Shown here: piece after piece, positions 1 to 6,672 of the stretch
How the letters are laid out: every line of letters starts with the position of its first letter
How positions within the stretch are numbered: the stretch's first letter is position 1
Assembly: GCA_003819975.1 (NCBI GenBank)
Contig: RPPU01000030.1
Coordinates: 1-15,335 of the forward strand
Length of the DNA: 15,335 nucleotides
DNA from: Desulfobacteraceae bacterium
GTDB lineage: Bacteria > Desulfobacterota > DSM-4660 > Desulfatiglandales > HGW-15
Direction: 5' to 3'
Position numbers and translations under genes: made by a program
Notes under the pieces: generated by a model
The model's database searches: none
The model's input: the letters and a program-made list of their open reading frames with translations, nothing else
Told to the model about the DNA's origin: nothing

Positions 1-1806
1 GACGAATTGGAGCAGAAGGTGCGCGAACGCACGCTTGAATTGCAGCAATCCAATCAAACTCTGCGCATGATCAGCGAATGCAACCAGGCCCTGGTTCGGG
101 CCACCGATGAAATAAACCTGATCCGCGAGATTTGCGGCATTATCCGGGAGTTGGGCGGCTATCGCATGGCTTGGGTCGGGTATGCCGAGAACGATGCGGC
201 TAAGTCCGTGCGAACCATTGCGGCGGTGGGACCGGATGCGGGATATTTGGATGAAGCGCGAATTACCTGGGCGGATGAAGCCCACGGCCGCGGTCCGACC
301 GGCGCTTGCATTCGCACCGGAACCATACGGGTCTGCCGGGATTTTAAAGTCGATCCGGATCTGGACCCATGGCGGGAGCAGGCGTTGCAGCGCGGTTATC
401 GCTCTTCCATTGCTTTGCCGCTTATTTCCGCCCAGCGCGTTTTCGGCGCGTTGACGATCTATGCCGAGCAGCCCGATGTTTTTGACGAAAGCCAAAGAGC
501 GATCTTGACCGAATTGGCCGGCGACTTGGCTTTCGGGATCGCGATCCTGCGGACCCGCTCCGAACGGGACCAGGCGGCCAAGGTCGCCGAAGACCGGGCC
601 AGGCAGTTGCAGGCTTTGGCCGCGGAATTGGGCCAGACGGAACAGCGCGAGCGCCAGCGCCTGGCCAAGGTATTGCACGATCATTTACAGCAGCTCCTGG
701 TGGGAGCCAAGTTCAACCTGGCGACCATACGCGAGATCGTGGAAACTCCGGAAGGACAAAAAACCATCGCGCAGGTTTTCGACATCCTGGATGAAGCGAT
801 TAAATCGGCCCGCTCCCTGACCGCGGATCTCAGCTCTCCGGCTCTATATGAAAAAGGCCTGTCGGTCGGTCTGGAATGGCTGAGCCGTCAGATGAAGCAA
901 AAGTACGGCTTGAAGGTCGCGATCAAGACCGATCCCGAAGCGGAACTGGCCGCCGAGCCGGTGTGTTTGTTCTTGTTTGAAGCGGTGCGTGAATTGCTTT
1001 TCAACGTGGTTAAGCATGCGCAGACGGATGGAGCCGCGGTTGAAACGGTCCGTTGTAATCCCGATCAAATCCGGGTCACGGTATCGGACCAGGGCGCGGG
1101 ATTCGATCCGGAGCAATTAGAGTCCGAGCGCAGGGCCGCCGGCCAATTCGGGCTTTTCAGCATTCGGGAACGGTTGAATTATCTGGGCGGAAAAATGGAA
1201 ACAGAGAGCGCACCCGGGCACGGCAGTCGGTTTATTTTAACGGCGCCGGCACGTTTGACGCCGGTGGAAGGCGGGGTGCGGATAAGCGCCGAAGAGCCTC
1301 GCGGAGCTTCGATTTCCGCAAAAATCGATCCGGAGCCCGGAATGAGGAGCGATATCGGTCGTAAAATCCGGGTGTTATTGGCGGACGATCATCCGGTTAT
1401 GCGCCAAGGCCTGACCTTGGTATTACAAGGAGAGCCCGATATCGAAATCGTCGGGGAAGCCGAAGATGGGCAAGAGGCTGTCAAATGGTCGCGTCATCTG
1501 CAACCGGATGTGATTTTGATGGATGTCAGCATGCCGCGCGTCAATGGAATCGAGGCAACCCGACAAATCCTGACGGAATTACCGGCAACCCGCATTATCG
1601 GCCTTTCCATGCATGTTGAAGACGACATGGCGGCTGCCATGCGCGAGGCCGGCGCCGTCGCTTACCTGACCAAAGGCGGTCCGGTTGAAGATTTGATCGC
1701 GGCGGTCCGGGCTTGTGTCGGCATCATTGAGATTCCCGCCATCATGGAAACGGCGGGCGGGTCGGCGATGGAAAAGCAGAAAAACCAGCGTCAGATAAAG
1801 GATTAA
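1..1806 (+). CDS. Hybrid sensor histidine kinase: GAF, HisKA_3, HATPase_c, C-terminal receiver (5' partial)
   Basis: This is a cytoplasmic signalling kinase of the NarX/DegS-like class. The reading frame is already open at base 1, so the N-terminus (perhaps a PAS or membrane part) lies outside. Counting from base 1, a coiled-coil linker of the type that follows PAS domains (KVRERTLELQ) leads to a GAF domain at about residues 27-187. A HisKA_3 dimerisation helix follows with the phosphoacceptor His at about 226 in VLHDHLQQLL. The ATPase domain shows the N box (ELLFNVVKHA, Asn about 335), the G1 box DQGAGFD and a second Gly-rich segment near 405. A receiver domain at about 456-574 has the acidic ADDH, phosphoacceptor Asp about 508 (LMDVSMP), Ser 536 and Lys 558. 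The receiver looks like that of a NarL regulator, but no LuxR-type HTH follows, only about 27 residues. The NarL-type regulator at 1921 begins 114 bp downstream and is the natural partner. The ligand of the GAF domain cannot be told. Confidence 0.93.
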   Translation, partial: DELEQKVRERTLELQQSNQTLRMISECNQALVRATDEINLIREICGIIRELGGYRMAWVGYAENDAAKSVRTIAAVGPDAGYLDEARITWADEAHGRGPTGACIRTGTIRVCRDFKVDPDLDPWREQALQRGYRSSIALPLISAQRVFGALTIYAEQPDVFDESQRAILTELAGDLAFGIAILRTRSERDQAAKVAEDRARQLQALAAELGQTEQRERQRLAKVLHDHLQQLLVGAKFNLATIREIVETPEGQKTIAQVFDILDEAIKSARSLTADLSSPALYEKGLSVGLEWLSRQMKQKYGLKVAIKTDPEAELAAEPVCLFLFEAVRELLFNVVKHAQTDGAAVETVRCNPDQIRVTVSDQGAGFDPEQLESERRAAGQFGLFSIRERLNYLGGKMETESAPGHGSRFILTAPARLTPVEGGVRISAEEPRGASISAKIDPEPGMRSDIGRKIRVLLADDHPVMRQGLTLVLQGEPDIEIVGEAEDGQEAVKWSRHLQPDVILMDVSMPRVNGIEATRQILTELPATRIIGLSMHVEDDMAAAMREAGAVAYLTKGGPVEDLIAAVRACVGIIEIPAIMETAGGSAMEKQKNQRQIKD

Positions 1807-1920
1807 AGCTTCACGCGGATAAACGAGAAGAAATAGTAACATTTTAATCTTTGCAGGTTGGACGGATATAAGTATATAGTGAATATTTGTTTACCTTTAT
1901 GGTTGCAGTGGAGGTCGGTT

Positions 1921-2589
1921 ATGGGTGAGAAAAAGAAAATCGTTATTGCCGAAGATCATAACATCTTGAGAGAAGGTCTGAAATCGCTTTTGAGTTCCAG
2001 CAATGAGGTGGCCGTGATCGGCGAAGCGGAAAACGGCCTGGAAGCCATTCGGCGGGTTGAAACATTGAAACCGGATTTGCTTTTACTCGATCTTTCCATG
2101 CCCAAGATGGACGGTTTGTCCGTGATCAAGGAAATCAAGAGCCGGTTTCCGGAGACCAAAGTGCTGGCCTTGACCGTGCATGAATCGGAAGACTATATTT
2201 TGAGCGCTTTTAAATCGGGAGTCGAAGGCTATTGCCTGAAAGAAGCCAACCGCGACGAACTCTTCAGCGCCATCCACACGGTTTTACAGGGTAAACGGTA
2301 TTTCAGCCCGGGTATTTCCGGAAAGATTTTAACCGGCTATATCGAAGGCAAAAAAACCGTGCAGCCGGTTTCTCTATGGGACGGCGTCACGGAGCGGGAG
2401 CGAGAAGTCCTGAAATTGATCGGCGAGGGTTATAAGAACAAGGAAATCGCCGATTATCTGTGCATCAGCGTGAAAACAGTGGAAAAACATCGCAGTAATA
2501 TCATGGAAAAACTGGACATGCATACGACCTCGGCGTTAACCGCTTTGGCCATTGATAAAGGACTGGTCACCAAAGAATCGAAAATCTAA
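1921..2589 (+). CDS. NarL/FixJ-family response regulator
   Basis: This is a 222-residue DNA-binding response regulator. The receiver domain covers about residues 6-122, with acidic E11/D12, phosphoacceptor D57 (LLLLDLSMP), T85 and K107. A LuxR-type HTH covers about 155-215 (LTEREREVL-like start, then NKEIADYLCISVKTVEKH). I chose the ATG at 1921 because a GGAGG lies 6 nt upstream. The frame is open further back to a TTG at 1858, but the extra residues do not fit the family. It follows the hybrid kinase on the same strand after a 114-bp gap, so it is probably its output regulator; that pairing is inferred from position. The stop codon TAA is followed at the very next base by a palindromic repeat element. 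The target genes cannot be read from the sequence. Confidence 0.95.
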   Translation: MGEKKKIVIAEDHNILREGLKSLLSSSNEVAVIGEAENGLEAIRRVETLKPDLLLLDLSMPKMDGLSVIKEIKSRFPETKVLALTVHESEDYILSAFKSGVEGYCLKEANRDELFSAIHTVLQGKRYFSPGISGKILTGYIEGKKTVQPVSLWDGVTEREREVLKLIGEGYKNKEIADYLCISVKTVEKHRSNIMEKLDMHTTSALTALAIDKGLVTKESKI

Positions 2590-2839
2590 ATGTTTTTTTG
2601 CAGGAACAAAAAAACATGAAATGATTTTTCGAACCAGAAAAATGTGGGATCGAAAAATCATGTATTCCGGCCGACTGGAACAGGAGTTCCAGTGTACCGG
2701 AACAGGAGTTCCAGTGTGACTGGAACAGGAGTTCCAGTGTGACTGGAACAGGAGTTCCAGTGTGACTGGAACAGGAGTTCCAGTGTACCGGAACAGACGT
2801 TCCAGTGAAATCGCCGGAATAAATCCTTACGACGGTAAG
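2590..2839. repeat. Modular palindromic repeat element, copy 1 (six internal units)
   Basis: The parts in order are these. (1) A perfect 11-bp hairpin ATGTTTTTTTG/CAAAAAAACAT at 2590-2617. (2) A perfect 12-bp hairpin ATGATTTTTCGA/TCGAAAAATCAT at 2621-2661 with a 17-nt loop. (3) An outer arm ATTCCGGC at 2664-2671. (4) Six tandem palindromes at 2674-2806 with core GGAACAGGAGTTCC, starting at 2677, 2699, 2722, 2745, 2768 and 2790 (period 22-23 bp; the last core is GGAACAGACGTTCC). (5) The matching outer arm GCCGGAAT at 2813-2820. (6) A tail AAAT-N9-GGTAAG ending at 2839. Related elements lie at 9983-10064 and 10659-10800. The element starts on the base after the TAA of the upstream regulator. 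Its function is unknown; it could be a mobile REP/MITE-like unit, an RNA structure or a transcription terminator. Confidence 0.9.
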
Positions 2840-2864
2840 CCAATAGACTAATTTATTTTTGCCT

Positions 2865-2968
2865 ATCGACAACCCGGGATTTCTAAAAATACACTTTATC
2901 AACAACGGCCCTTGAGAAACAGATCGTAAAATTGCCAAAGGCTTATTTTTAGAAATCCCCATGTCGAT
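2865..2968. repeat. Long inverted repeat (16-bp perfect arms plus 6-bp outer arms)
   Basis: GGGATTTCTAAAAATA at 2876-2891 is the exact reverse complement of TATTTTTAGAAATCCC at 2944-2959. Just outside, ATCGAC (2865-2870) pairs with GTCGAT (2963-2968). The inner 52 nt carry no coding sequence that I recognise. It lies between the forward-strand repeat element and a reverse-strand gene, so it could be a MITE-like remnant or a structured end of the convergent transcripts. It has no T-run of a classical terminator. Confidence 0.8.
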
Positions 2969-2984
2969 GCTGTGGAACGATCGC

Positions 2985-3239
2985 CTAATGGAAAACCGAC
3001 AGGGTCATTGCAGGCCTGTCTTCGTTTTCAAATAAGCCCACGATAAGTTCCAATATGGAACCGTCGATAACTTCTTCTCCCCAGCCCAGGTGTTTGAGTT
3101 TTTGATTGACATCATCCGTGGTCAGGCTTCTCCCGTCCACGATGATTCTCAGCACATTCCGGACAAATCCGGGAATTTGCAGGGGTTGCAGACCTTTAAG
3201 CCCTAGTTTGTAAAACAATATCTCGATCATTTTTTCCAT
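2985..3239 (-). CDS. Small protein of unknown function (84 aa)
   Basis: I do not recognise this family. The 84-residue product is predicted to be soluble and mostly helical. The N-terminal part (about 1-30) is hydrophobic/basic, with a central IIVDGRSLTTDDVNQKL segment and an acidic C-terminal half; it has no Cys and no obvious signal peptide. The start is supported by a GGGAGGGG sequence 7 nt upstream of the ATG on the minus strand. It lies 52 bp downstream of the STAS-like gene on the same strand, so the two may share a transcript. The good ribosome binding site and the lack of a competing frame favour a real gene. Confidence 0.65.
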   Translation of the reverse strand: MEKMIEILFYKLGLKGLQPLQIPGFVRNVLRIIVDGRSLTTDDVNQKLKHLGWGEEVIDGSILELIVGLFENEDRPAMTLSVFH

Positions 3240-3291
3240 GAGTTAGCCCCTCCCATAAACGATTTTTTTTATTTTCAAGGACCGGATTTTT

Positions 3292-3567
3292 TCAGAAGGC
3301 CAATTTTTCGCCATACGGACCGGTGAAAATAAAATCGGTCGAATGAAATTGTGTTATTGGAAAATTACATTGAAACACAGCCAAGCCAAAAGCGTATATC
3401 TTTCGCAACCCCCAAGTGTGAATCGTCACTTTGGACGGAGAATCTTTTAGATGTTTTTCCAGTTTGTAAATCAGTTCATAGGCGGAAGTACCGTCAAAGT
3501 CTCCCCTGAGCTTCAGATGCAGATGATCCCGATTGCGGCGCGCCTCGATTCGAAAATTAGATGCCAT
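3292..3567 (-). CDS. Small STAS-like protein (91 aa)
   Basis: The 91-residue product looks like a minimal STAS-type fold (SpoIIAA-like anti-sigma antagonist shape). An N-terminal strand pair (NFRIEARR, HLHLKLRGDFDG) is followed by a helix (SAYELIYKLEKHL), a strand (KVTIHTWGLRKI) and a second helix and strand. The Gly-Asp-Phe-Asp-Gly segment sits where STAS proteins carry their first loop. The Ser/Thr that is phosphorylated in SpoIIAA-type proteins is not evident, so a regulatory role by phosphorylation is uncertain. The ATG at 3567 was chosen because AAAGGAGG precedes it by 7 nt; the frame extends 17 codons further upstream without such support. It is the first gene of a possible pair with the small protein at 2985-3239. 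The family assignment rests on pattern only. Confidence 0.65.
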   Translation of the reverse strand: MASNFRIEARRNRDHLHLKLRGDFDGTSAYELIYKLEKHLKDSPSKVTIHTWGLRKIYAFGLAVFQCNFPITQFHSTDFIFTGPYGEKLAF

Positions 3568-3754
3568 GAACCAGCCTCCTTTCGTTTGGGCATTATTATC
3601 AACCGAAAAGAGGGGCAATTGAATCAGCTGAACTCTGTATTCTCTTTATAGGAGAAAGCGTATTTGGAGCTTACAGATTCAGGATTACAGACTTGAGAAT
3701 GCGGATTCAAAATTGTGGATTATCGAGTGAATCGAGCCGGTTGGCTGTTTACGG

Positions 3755-4264
3755 CTATTTCAAACATCGTTCAAGATCTTTCTCAATCAGGCCCGAATCG
3801 AAACCTTCATAGAATTTAACGATCCGGCCGAGAGGATCAACGATAAAAGAGGTGGGTAAATTATATCTTTTTTGTCCGGGAAAATAATCGTCCAGAATTT
3901 TTTGGTCGGCTCGGGCGATTTTATAATTAATATTAAAAAATTTCTTGTAATCTTTCAGCAGACTGTCATTGGCGCGCTCGGGCCGGTCAAGCGTGATTCC
4001 GATAACGATTAAGCCTTGCGCTTGATATTTGGTCTGTAATTTATTCAATTCCGGAATGGCGGCTTTACAAGCCGAACAAGTTACGGACCAGAAATCCAGG
4101 ATAACCCATTTGCCCGCAAATTGTTTGAGGCTGATTTTGCCGCCGTCCAATGCCGCAATTTCGAAATTCGGCGCCGGGGAATCGGTTTGCGCAGACACAG
4201 ACTCCGCCCTAAACAAAAAGGCCATCATAAGCAATAAGATAATTTTGCGTAAAATTGAGTTCAT
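3755..4264 (-). CDS. Exported TlpA/ResA-like thiol-disulfide oxidoreductase
   Basis: This 169-residue thioredoxin-fold protein of the AhpC/TSA-Redoxin (TlpA-like) group would reduce or shuffle disulfides outside the cytoplasm. A signal peptide covers residues 1-25 (basic N-region, hydrophobic LLLMMAFLF, cleavage likely after SVSA). The mature part starts with the typical APNFEIAALDGGKISL strand pair. The redox motif is C63-S-A-C66 in FWSVTCSACKAAIPEL, and the cis-Pro loop is YNLPTSF (P137). The C-terminal VDPLGRIVKFYEGF is also typical. The start ATG has AAGGAGA at proper spacing upstream. Cytochrome c maturation genes, which often accompany ResA, are not in the window, so the substrate is open; peroxidase-like use of the thiols is an alternative. 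It is transcribed divergently from the regulator at 4629. Confidence 0.92.
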   Translation of the reverse strand: MNSILRKIILLLMMAFLFRAESVSAQTDSPAPNFEIAALDGGKISLKQFAGKWVILDFWSVTCSACKAAIPELNKLQTKYQAQGLIVIGITLDRPERANDSLLKDYKKFFNINYKIARADQKILDDYFPGQKRYNLPTSFIVDPLGRIVKFYEGFDSGLIEKDLERCLK

Positions 4265-4628
4265 TCGATCTCCTTATTCCAGCCTCTAAGCTAATCCGCA
4301 TTTCGATTCATTCAAGGAAACAGGCATCTTTTAAAAAAATTTTAAGACGATCCGCATTCTCTTCCGGGGGAATAATATCCATCAGATGGCATGTGTATGC
4401 GGAAAATAAGGGATTATACCTACCGGAATACAGGATTCCTTTCATTGAATCCCGGAGAAAAGAAAGTAAGATGAATCGGTAAAAAAATCGTTGCGTAACA
4501 CCGCTCGGCGCGAACGGACGATCAATCAGCCGAGTGAGCAGGGAACCTTTAAACGAAACAGGGTCTTTTTCATGCCGGTCGATAAGGCGGCATTATTAGA
4601 ATCGTTATACAAACAGGAGGAGGAAGAG
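4265..4628. other. Divergent intergenic region
   Basis: These 364 bp separate the minus-strand TlpA-like gene from the plus-strand regulator and should hold promoters for both. The stretch near 4330-4350 is AT-rich (TTTTAAAAAAATTTTAAG). I see no clear -35/-10 pair, operator or convincing gene. Short open frames here lack ribosome binding sites and family features. Confidence 0.5.
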
Positions 4629-5294
4629 ATGAATCCCTATCGTATTATTTTGGCCGATGACCATATTTTAGTGCGACATGCCTTGAAACGGCTTATCGAA
4701 GAAGCGGACCAAAACCGGGAGTTGATCGTCATCGGAGAAGCAGGCGACGGGATCGAACTACTCGATCTGTTGAAAAAGCAGACGCCGGACATGATCTTGC
4801 TCGATCTTTCCATGCCCCGTTTGCGGGGGTTCGAAGCAACGCGCGAAATCAAGGCCGGTTATCCGCACATTAAAATACTGATTCTGACCATGCATCAGAA
4901 CAAAGAATCGATTTATCAGGCCCTATCGGCCGGCGCCGACGGATATTTGCTGAAAGAAGACACGGACGAAGAATTGCTTTCCGCGATCCGCAAGATCCGC
5001 AACGGCGAACTCTATATGTCGCCGCTGCTGACGCAAAATCTGGCCAACGGCTTCGTCGATATGGTACGCGATAAAGGGCGCCTGAACGAAGAAACCCTGA
5101 GCACCAGGGAAAGAGAAGTCTTGACTTTGCTGGCCGAAGGCAAAACCAGCCGTGAAATTTCCAACGATCTGTATATCAGCCCGCGAACCGTGGAACATCA
5201 CCGCGCCAGCATCGGCAAAAAATTGAATATAAAAAATATGATCGATCTTTTCAAGTACGCGCTTCAAAACGGTTATTTGGCGCGAGATTTTTAA
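4629..5294 (+). CDS. NarL/FixJ-family response regulator
   Basis: This is a 221-residue response regulator. The receiver domain covers residues 4-122 with ADDH at 9-12, phosphoacceptor D59 (ILLDLSMP), T87 and K109. The LuxR-type HTH is at about 155-215 (LSTREREVLTLLAEG, then REISNDLYISPRTVEHHRAS). The ATG at 4629 follows an AGGAGGAGGAAG purine run; an in-frame ATG at 4572 would add 19 residues ahead of the receiver and is less likely. No kinase gene is adjacent, so it is an orphan regulator in this window. The hybrid kinase at 1-1806 is a possible partner by proximity only. It is followed by about 260 bp without a supported gene and then by an exported small protein. Confidence 0.94.
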   Translation: MNPYRIILADDHILVRHALKRLIEEADQNRELIVIGEAGDGIELLDLLKKQTPDMILLDLSMPRLRGFEATREIKAGYPHIKILILTMHQNKESIYQALSAGADGYLLKEDTDEELLSAIRKIRNGELYMSPLLTQNLANGFVDMVRDKGRLNEETLSTREREVLTLLAEGKTSREISNDLYISPRTVEHHRASIGKKLNIKNMIDLFKYALQNGYLARDF

Positions 5295-5556
5295 AGATGA
5301 GAAAAAATACCCGCGGTAAAATGCGCATTTGTCCTTATTGAAACGAGAAACCCGGCTCATTAACATGAAAAGCAATCCGTAACGAAAACCAGCAAGGGCC
5401 AAAAGGCGCAATGCCCCCGGATGAAAAAGGTTATACGATTTGACGAATACGAACGAAAGGAGGTGAGCGCAAACCGGAAAGACCGGCAAAAGAAATCGGC
5501 AAAGGAAGACCTAAAATAATCAAAAACCATTAAACAAAAAATCGGAGGAATTAAAA

Positions 5557-5955
5557 ATGAAAAGTAAATTAATGTTGGCCAGTGTTCTATTGTTATTCGC
5601 TTTAACGCCTCTTATGGCCGGCGCCGCCACGCTTGAAGGCACCATTCAGGGTTATCAATGCGTGACCCAGGGTAAAACCTGCCCCATCGGCCAGGAAGAT
5701 CCCCTGGCGGCCGCTGAGAACGTTTTCGTAATTCAAACCAAGAGCAATGACTATTATTTCATCCCGAATATCGATCGGGCAACCTTGGCGCGGCACATCA
5801 ACGATGTCGTCCGGGTGAACGGGACCGTTGACTCCAGATATAAATCCATCACCGCCGATTCGTTCGAATATATGAAAAACGGAATGTGGGTGACGGCTTG
5901 GTCGCCAAAAATGCAGGACGAACTCGAAAATGGATTGTACAAAGGGAATAAATAA
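5557..5955 (+). CDS. Exported small protein with OB-fold-like pattern (132 aa)
   Basis: The 132-residue product has a clear signal peptide (KSK, then LMLASVLLLFALTPLMAGAA), with cleavage expected near residues 23-24. The mature domain begins TLEGTIQGYQC and reads like a small beta-barrel: alternating strands, FVIQTKSNDYYFIPN, then VRVNGTVDSRYKSITADSFEY, which resembles the end of an OB-fold (NGTV...I.A..FE). Two Cys (C35, C42) could form a disulfide. The ribosome binding site GGAGG is well placed. I cannot name a family with certainty; nucleic-acid or metal binding would be speculative. The gene stands alone and is followed by a long hairpin and a T-rich terminator candidate. Confidence 0.8.
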   Translation: MKSKLMLASVLLLFALTPLMAGAATLEGTIQGYQCVTQGKTCPIGQEDPLAAAENVFVIQTKSNDYYFIPNIDRATLARHINDVVRVNGTVDSRYKSITADSFEYMKNGMWVTAWSPKMQDELENGLYKGNK

Positions 5956-6013
5956 GGAATCAGACCTGTAAGACCAAGGGGAGTCAGTAGAAATATAACT
6001 ATTGACTGGTAAG

Positions 6014-6067
6014 CGGGGAGATTGGACCGGCAAGGTATCTCAAGACTTGTCGGGCCAACTTTCCCCG
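6014..6067. repeat. Long imperfect hairpin
   Basis: The outer stem CGGGGAGA (6014-6021) pairs with TTTCCCCG, and the inner stem GGACCGGCAAG (6024-6034) pairs with CTTGTCGGGCC, with one mismatch, wobble pairs and an 11-nt loop. Together they give about 19-20 base pairs over 54 nt. No T-run follows directly. It may be an RNA structure in the 3' UTR of the 5557 gene, or an old repeat. Confidence 0.65.
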
Positions 6068-6102
6068 ATTCGGTTTTAAAGCGATGCGGCGGCGGAAGTA
6101 AC

Positions 6103-6171
6103 GGATCCGAGCGATAGGCCGCAGGGAGAATACGGCCCTCGGGCCGATCGGAAGAGGATCCTATTTTTTTT
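6103..6171 (+). terminator. Candidate intrinsic terminator with branched stem and T8
   Basis: GGATCC (6103-6108) can pair with GGATCC (6156-6161). Inside it CGATAGGCC (6112-6120) pairs with GGCCGATCG (6142-6150) with one mismatch, and GGCCC/GGGCC forms a competing small hairpin. The T-run at 6164-6171 follows the stem. It lies between the 5557 gene and the rhodanese gene at 6253. The stem is interrupted, so a leader-type switch is possible, but I recognise no known riboswitch. Confidence 0.5.
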
Positions 6172-6252
6172 CCAAGGATTTCCATTTAAAGTCCACGGCT
6201 TATTTATCTTCGTTTTTACCGGCAGAATGAAGAAATTCAAGGGAGGAAACGG

Positions 6253-6672
6253 ATGAAAGGAATACAAGCCGCAAAAATAACGATCGGAATCGCATTCTTG
6301 TCGGCTTTAACTTTTTTTTGCGCTCATCCCAATAATACCGGCAAAGCGACGGCGGCAAAGCTCATTTCGGTTCAGGAAGCGCGCGCGCAAGTGTTGTCCG
6401 GGCAGGCTTTGCTGGTCTGCGCTTACGACAGCGACGAGTTGTTCAATAAGATGAGGCTGGAAGGGGCCGTGGCGCTCGGTGAATTCAAGAAAAAATTCGC
6501 TAACGGCGACAAGAATCGAACGATCATATTCTATTGCGCCTGACCGGCGGAAGCTACTTCCGTCCGGGTGGCGGATCAATTTGTTTTACAAGGTTATACA
6601 AACGTTTGGGCGCTGAAAGGCGGAGTGACAGCCTGGAAAGAAGCGGGTTTTCCGGTTTTAGCGCCGCAATAA
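6253..6672 (+). CDS. Exported rhodanese-domain protein, probable selenoprotein (in-frame TGA at 6541-6543 read as Sec97)
   Basis: Read through one TGA, the frame gives a 139-residue single-domain rhodanese, a sulfur-transfer or thiol-redox protein. Residues 1-24 form a signal peptide (hydrophobic IGIAFLSALTFF, then Cys); lipidation at that Cys is possible but the lipobox is not canonical. The rhodanese domain spans about 37-137: ISVQEARAQV, then RLEGAVALGEF, then the active loop IIFYCA-U-PAEATSVRVA, then GYTNVWALKGGVTAWKEAGFPVL. In many relatives, as I recall them, the loop reads YCACPNEAT, so the TGA replaces the second Cys exactly (C95-A-U97). The 42 codons after the TGA keep all rhodanese hallmarks with no further stop. 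The start has GGGAGGAAACGG upstream. A Cys-to-stop nonsense mutation is the alternative. A hairpin-forming segment follows the TGA. No sel genes lie in the window. Confidence 0.8.
6541..6575 (+). promoter_or_regulatory. Candidate bacterial SECIS region directly after the in-frame TGA
   Basis: Two mutually exclusive hairpins start after the TGA. One is strong: CCGG-CGGAAG/CTTCCG-T-CCGG (6544-6567) with a bulged T on the 3' arm. The other, TCCG-T-CC-GGGT-GG-CGGA (6559-6575), has a bulged T on the 5' arm and a GGGT apical loop starting 23 nt from the TGA. The second resembles the E. coli fdhF SECIS plan (bulged U, short upper stem, apical G-U) at a suitable distance. It has not been tested by folding software. 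Confidence 0.45.

Noticed and set aside
2674..2806. Possible CRISPR array
   Set aside because: The repeats are contiguous with 22-23 bp period and no unique spacers, and there are no cas genes.
2567..2962. Minus-strand 131-residue ORF with repeating TGTPVP-like peptide across the palindromic array
   Set aside because: The peptide repeats are only the translation of the 22-23 bp palindromes; there is no ribosome binding site or family, and the ORF crosses non-coding repeat DNA.
4255..4482. Plus-strand 75-residue ORF in the divergent intergenic region
   Set aside because: It overlaps the start of the TlpA-like gene on the other strand, lacks a ribosome binding site and has no family features.
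5297..5366. Short frame reading MRICPY-TGA-NEK, a possible CxxU site
   Set aside because: It ends eight codons after the TGA, has no thioredoxin-fold sequence around it, no ribosome binding site and no recognisable downstream domain.
5421..5519. 32-codon basic ORF upstream of the 5557 gene, and an 18-codon GTG ORF inside it at an AAGGAGG
   Set aside because: Very short and low-complexity (Lys/Arg/Glu); the ribosome binding site overlaps the GTG start. There is no further support.
5956..6252. Riboswitch upstream of the rhodanese gene
   Set aside because: There are strong stems but none matches the conserved core of a riboswitch class that I know; they are reported as a hairpin and a terminator candidate instead.
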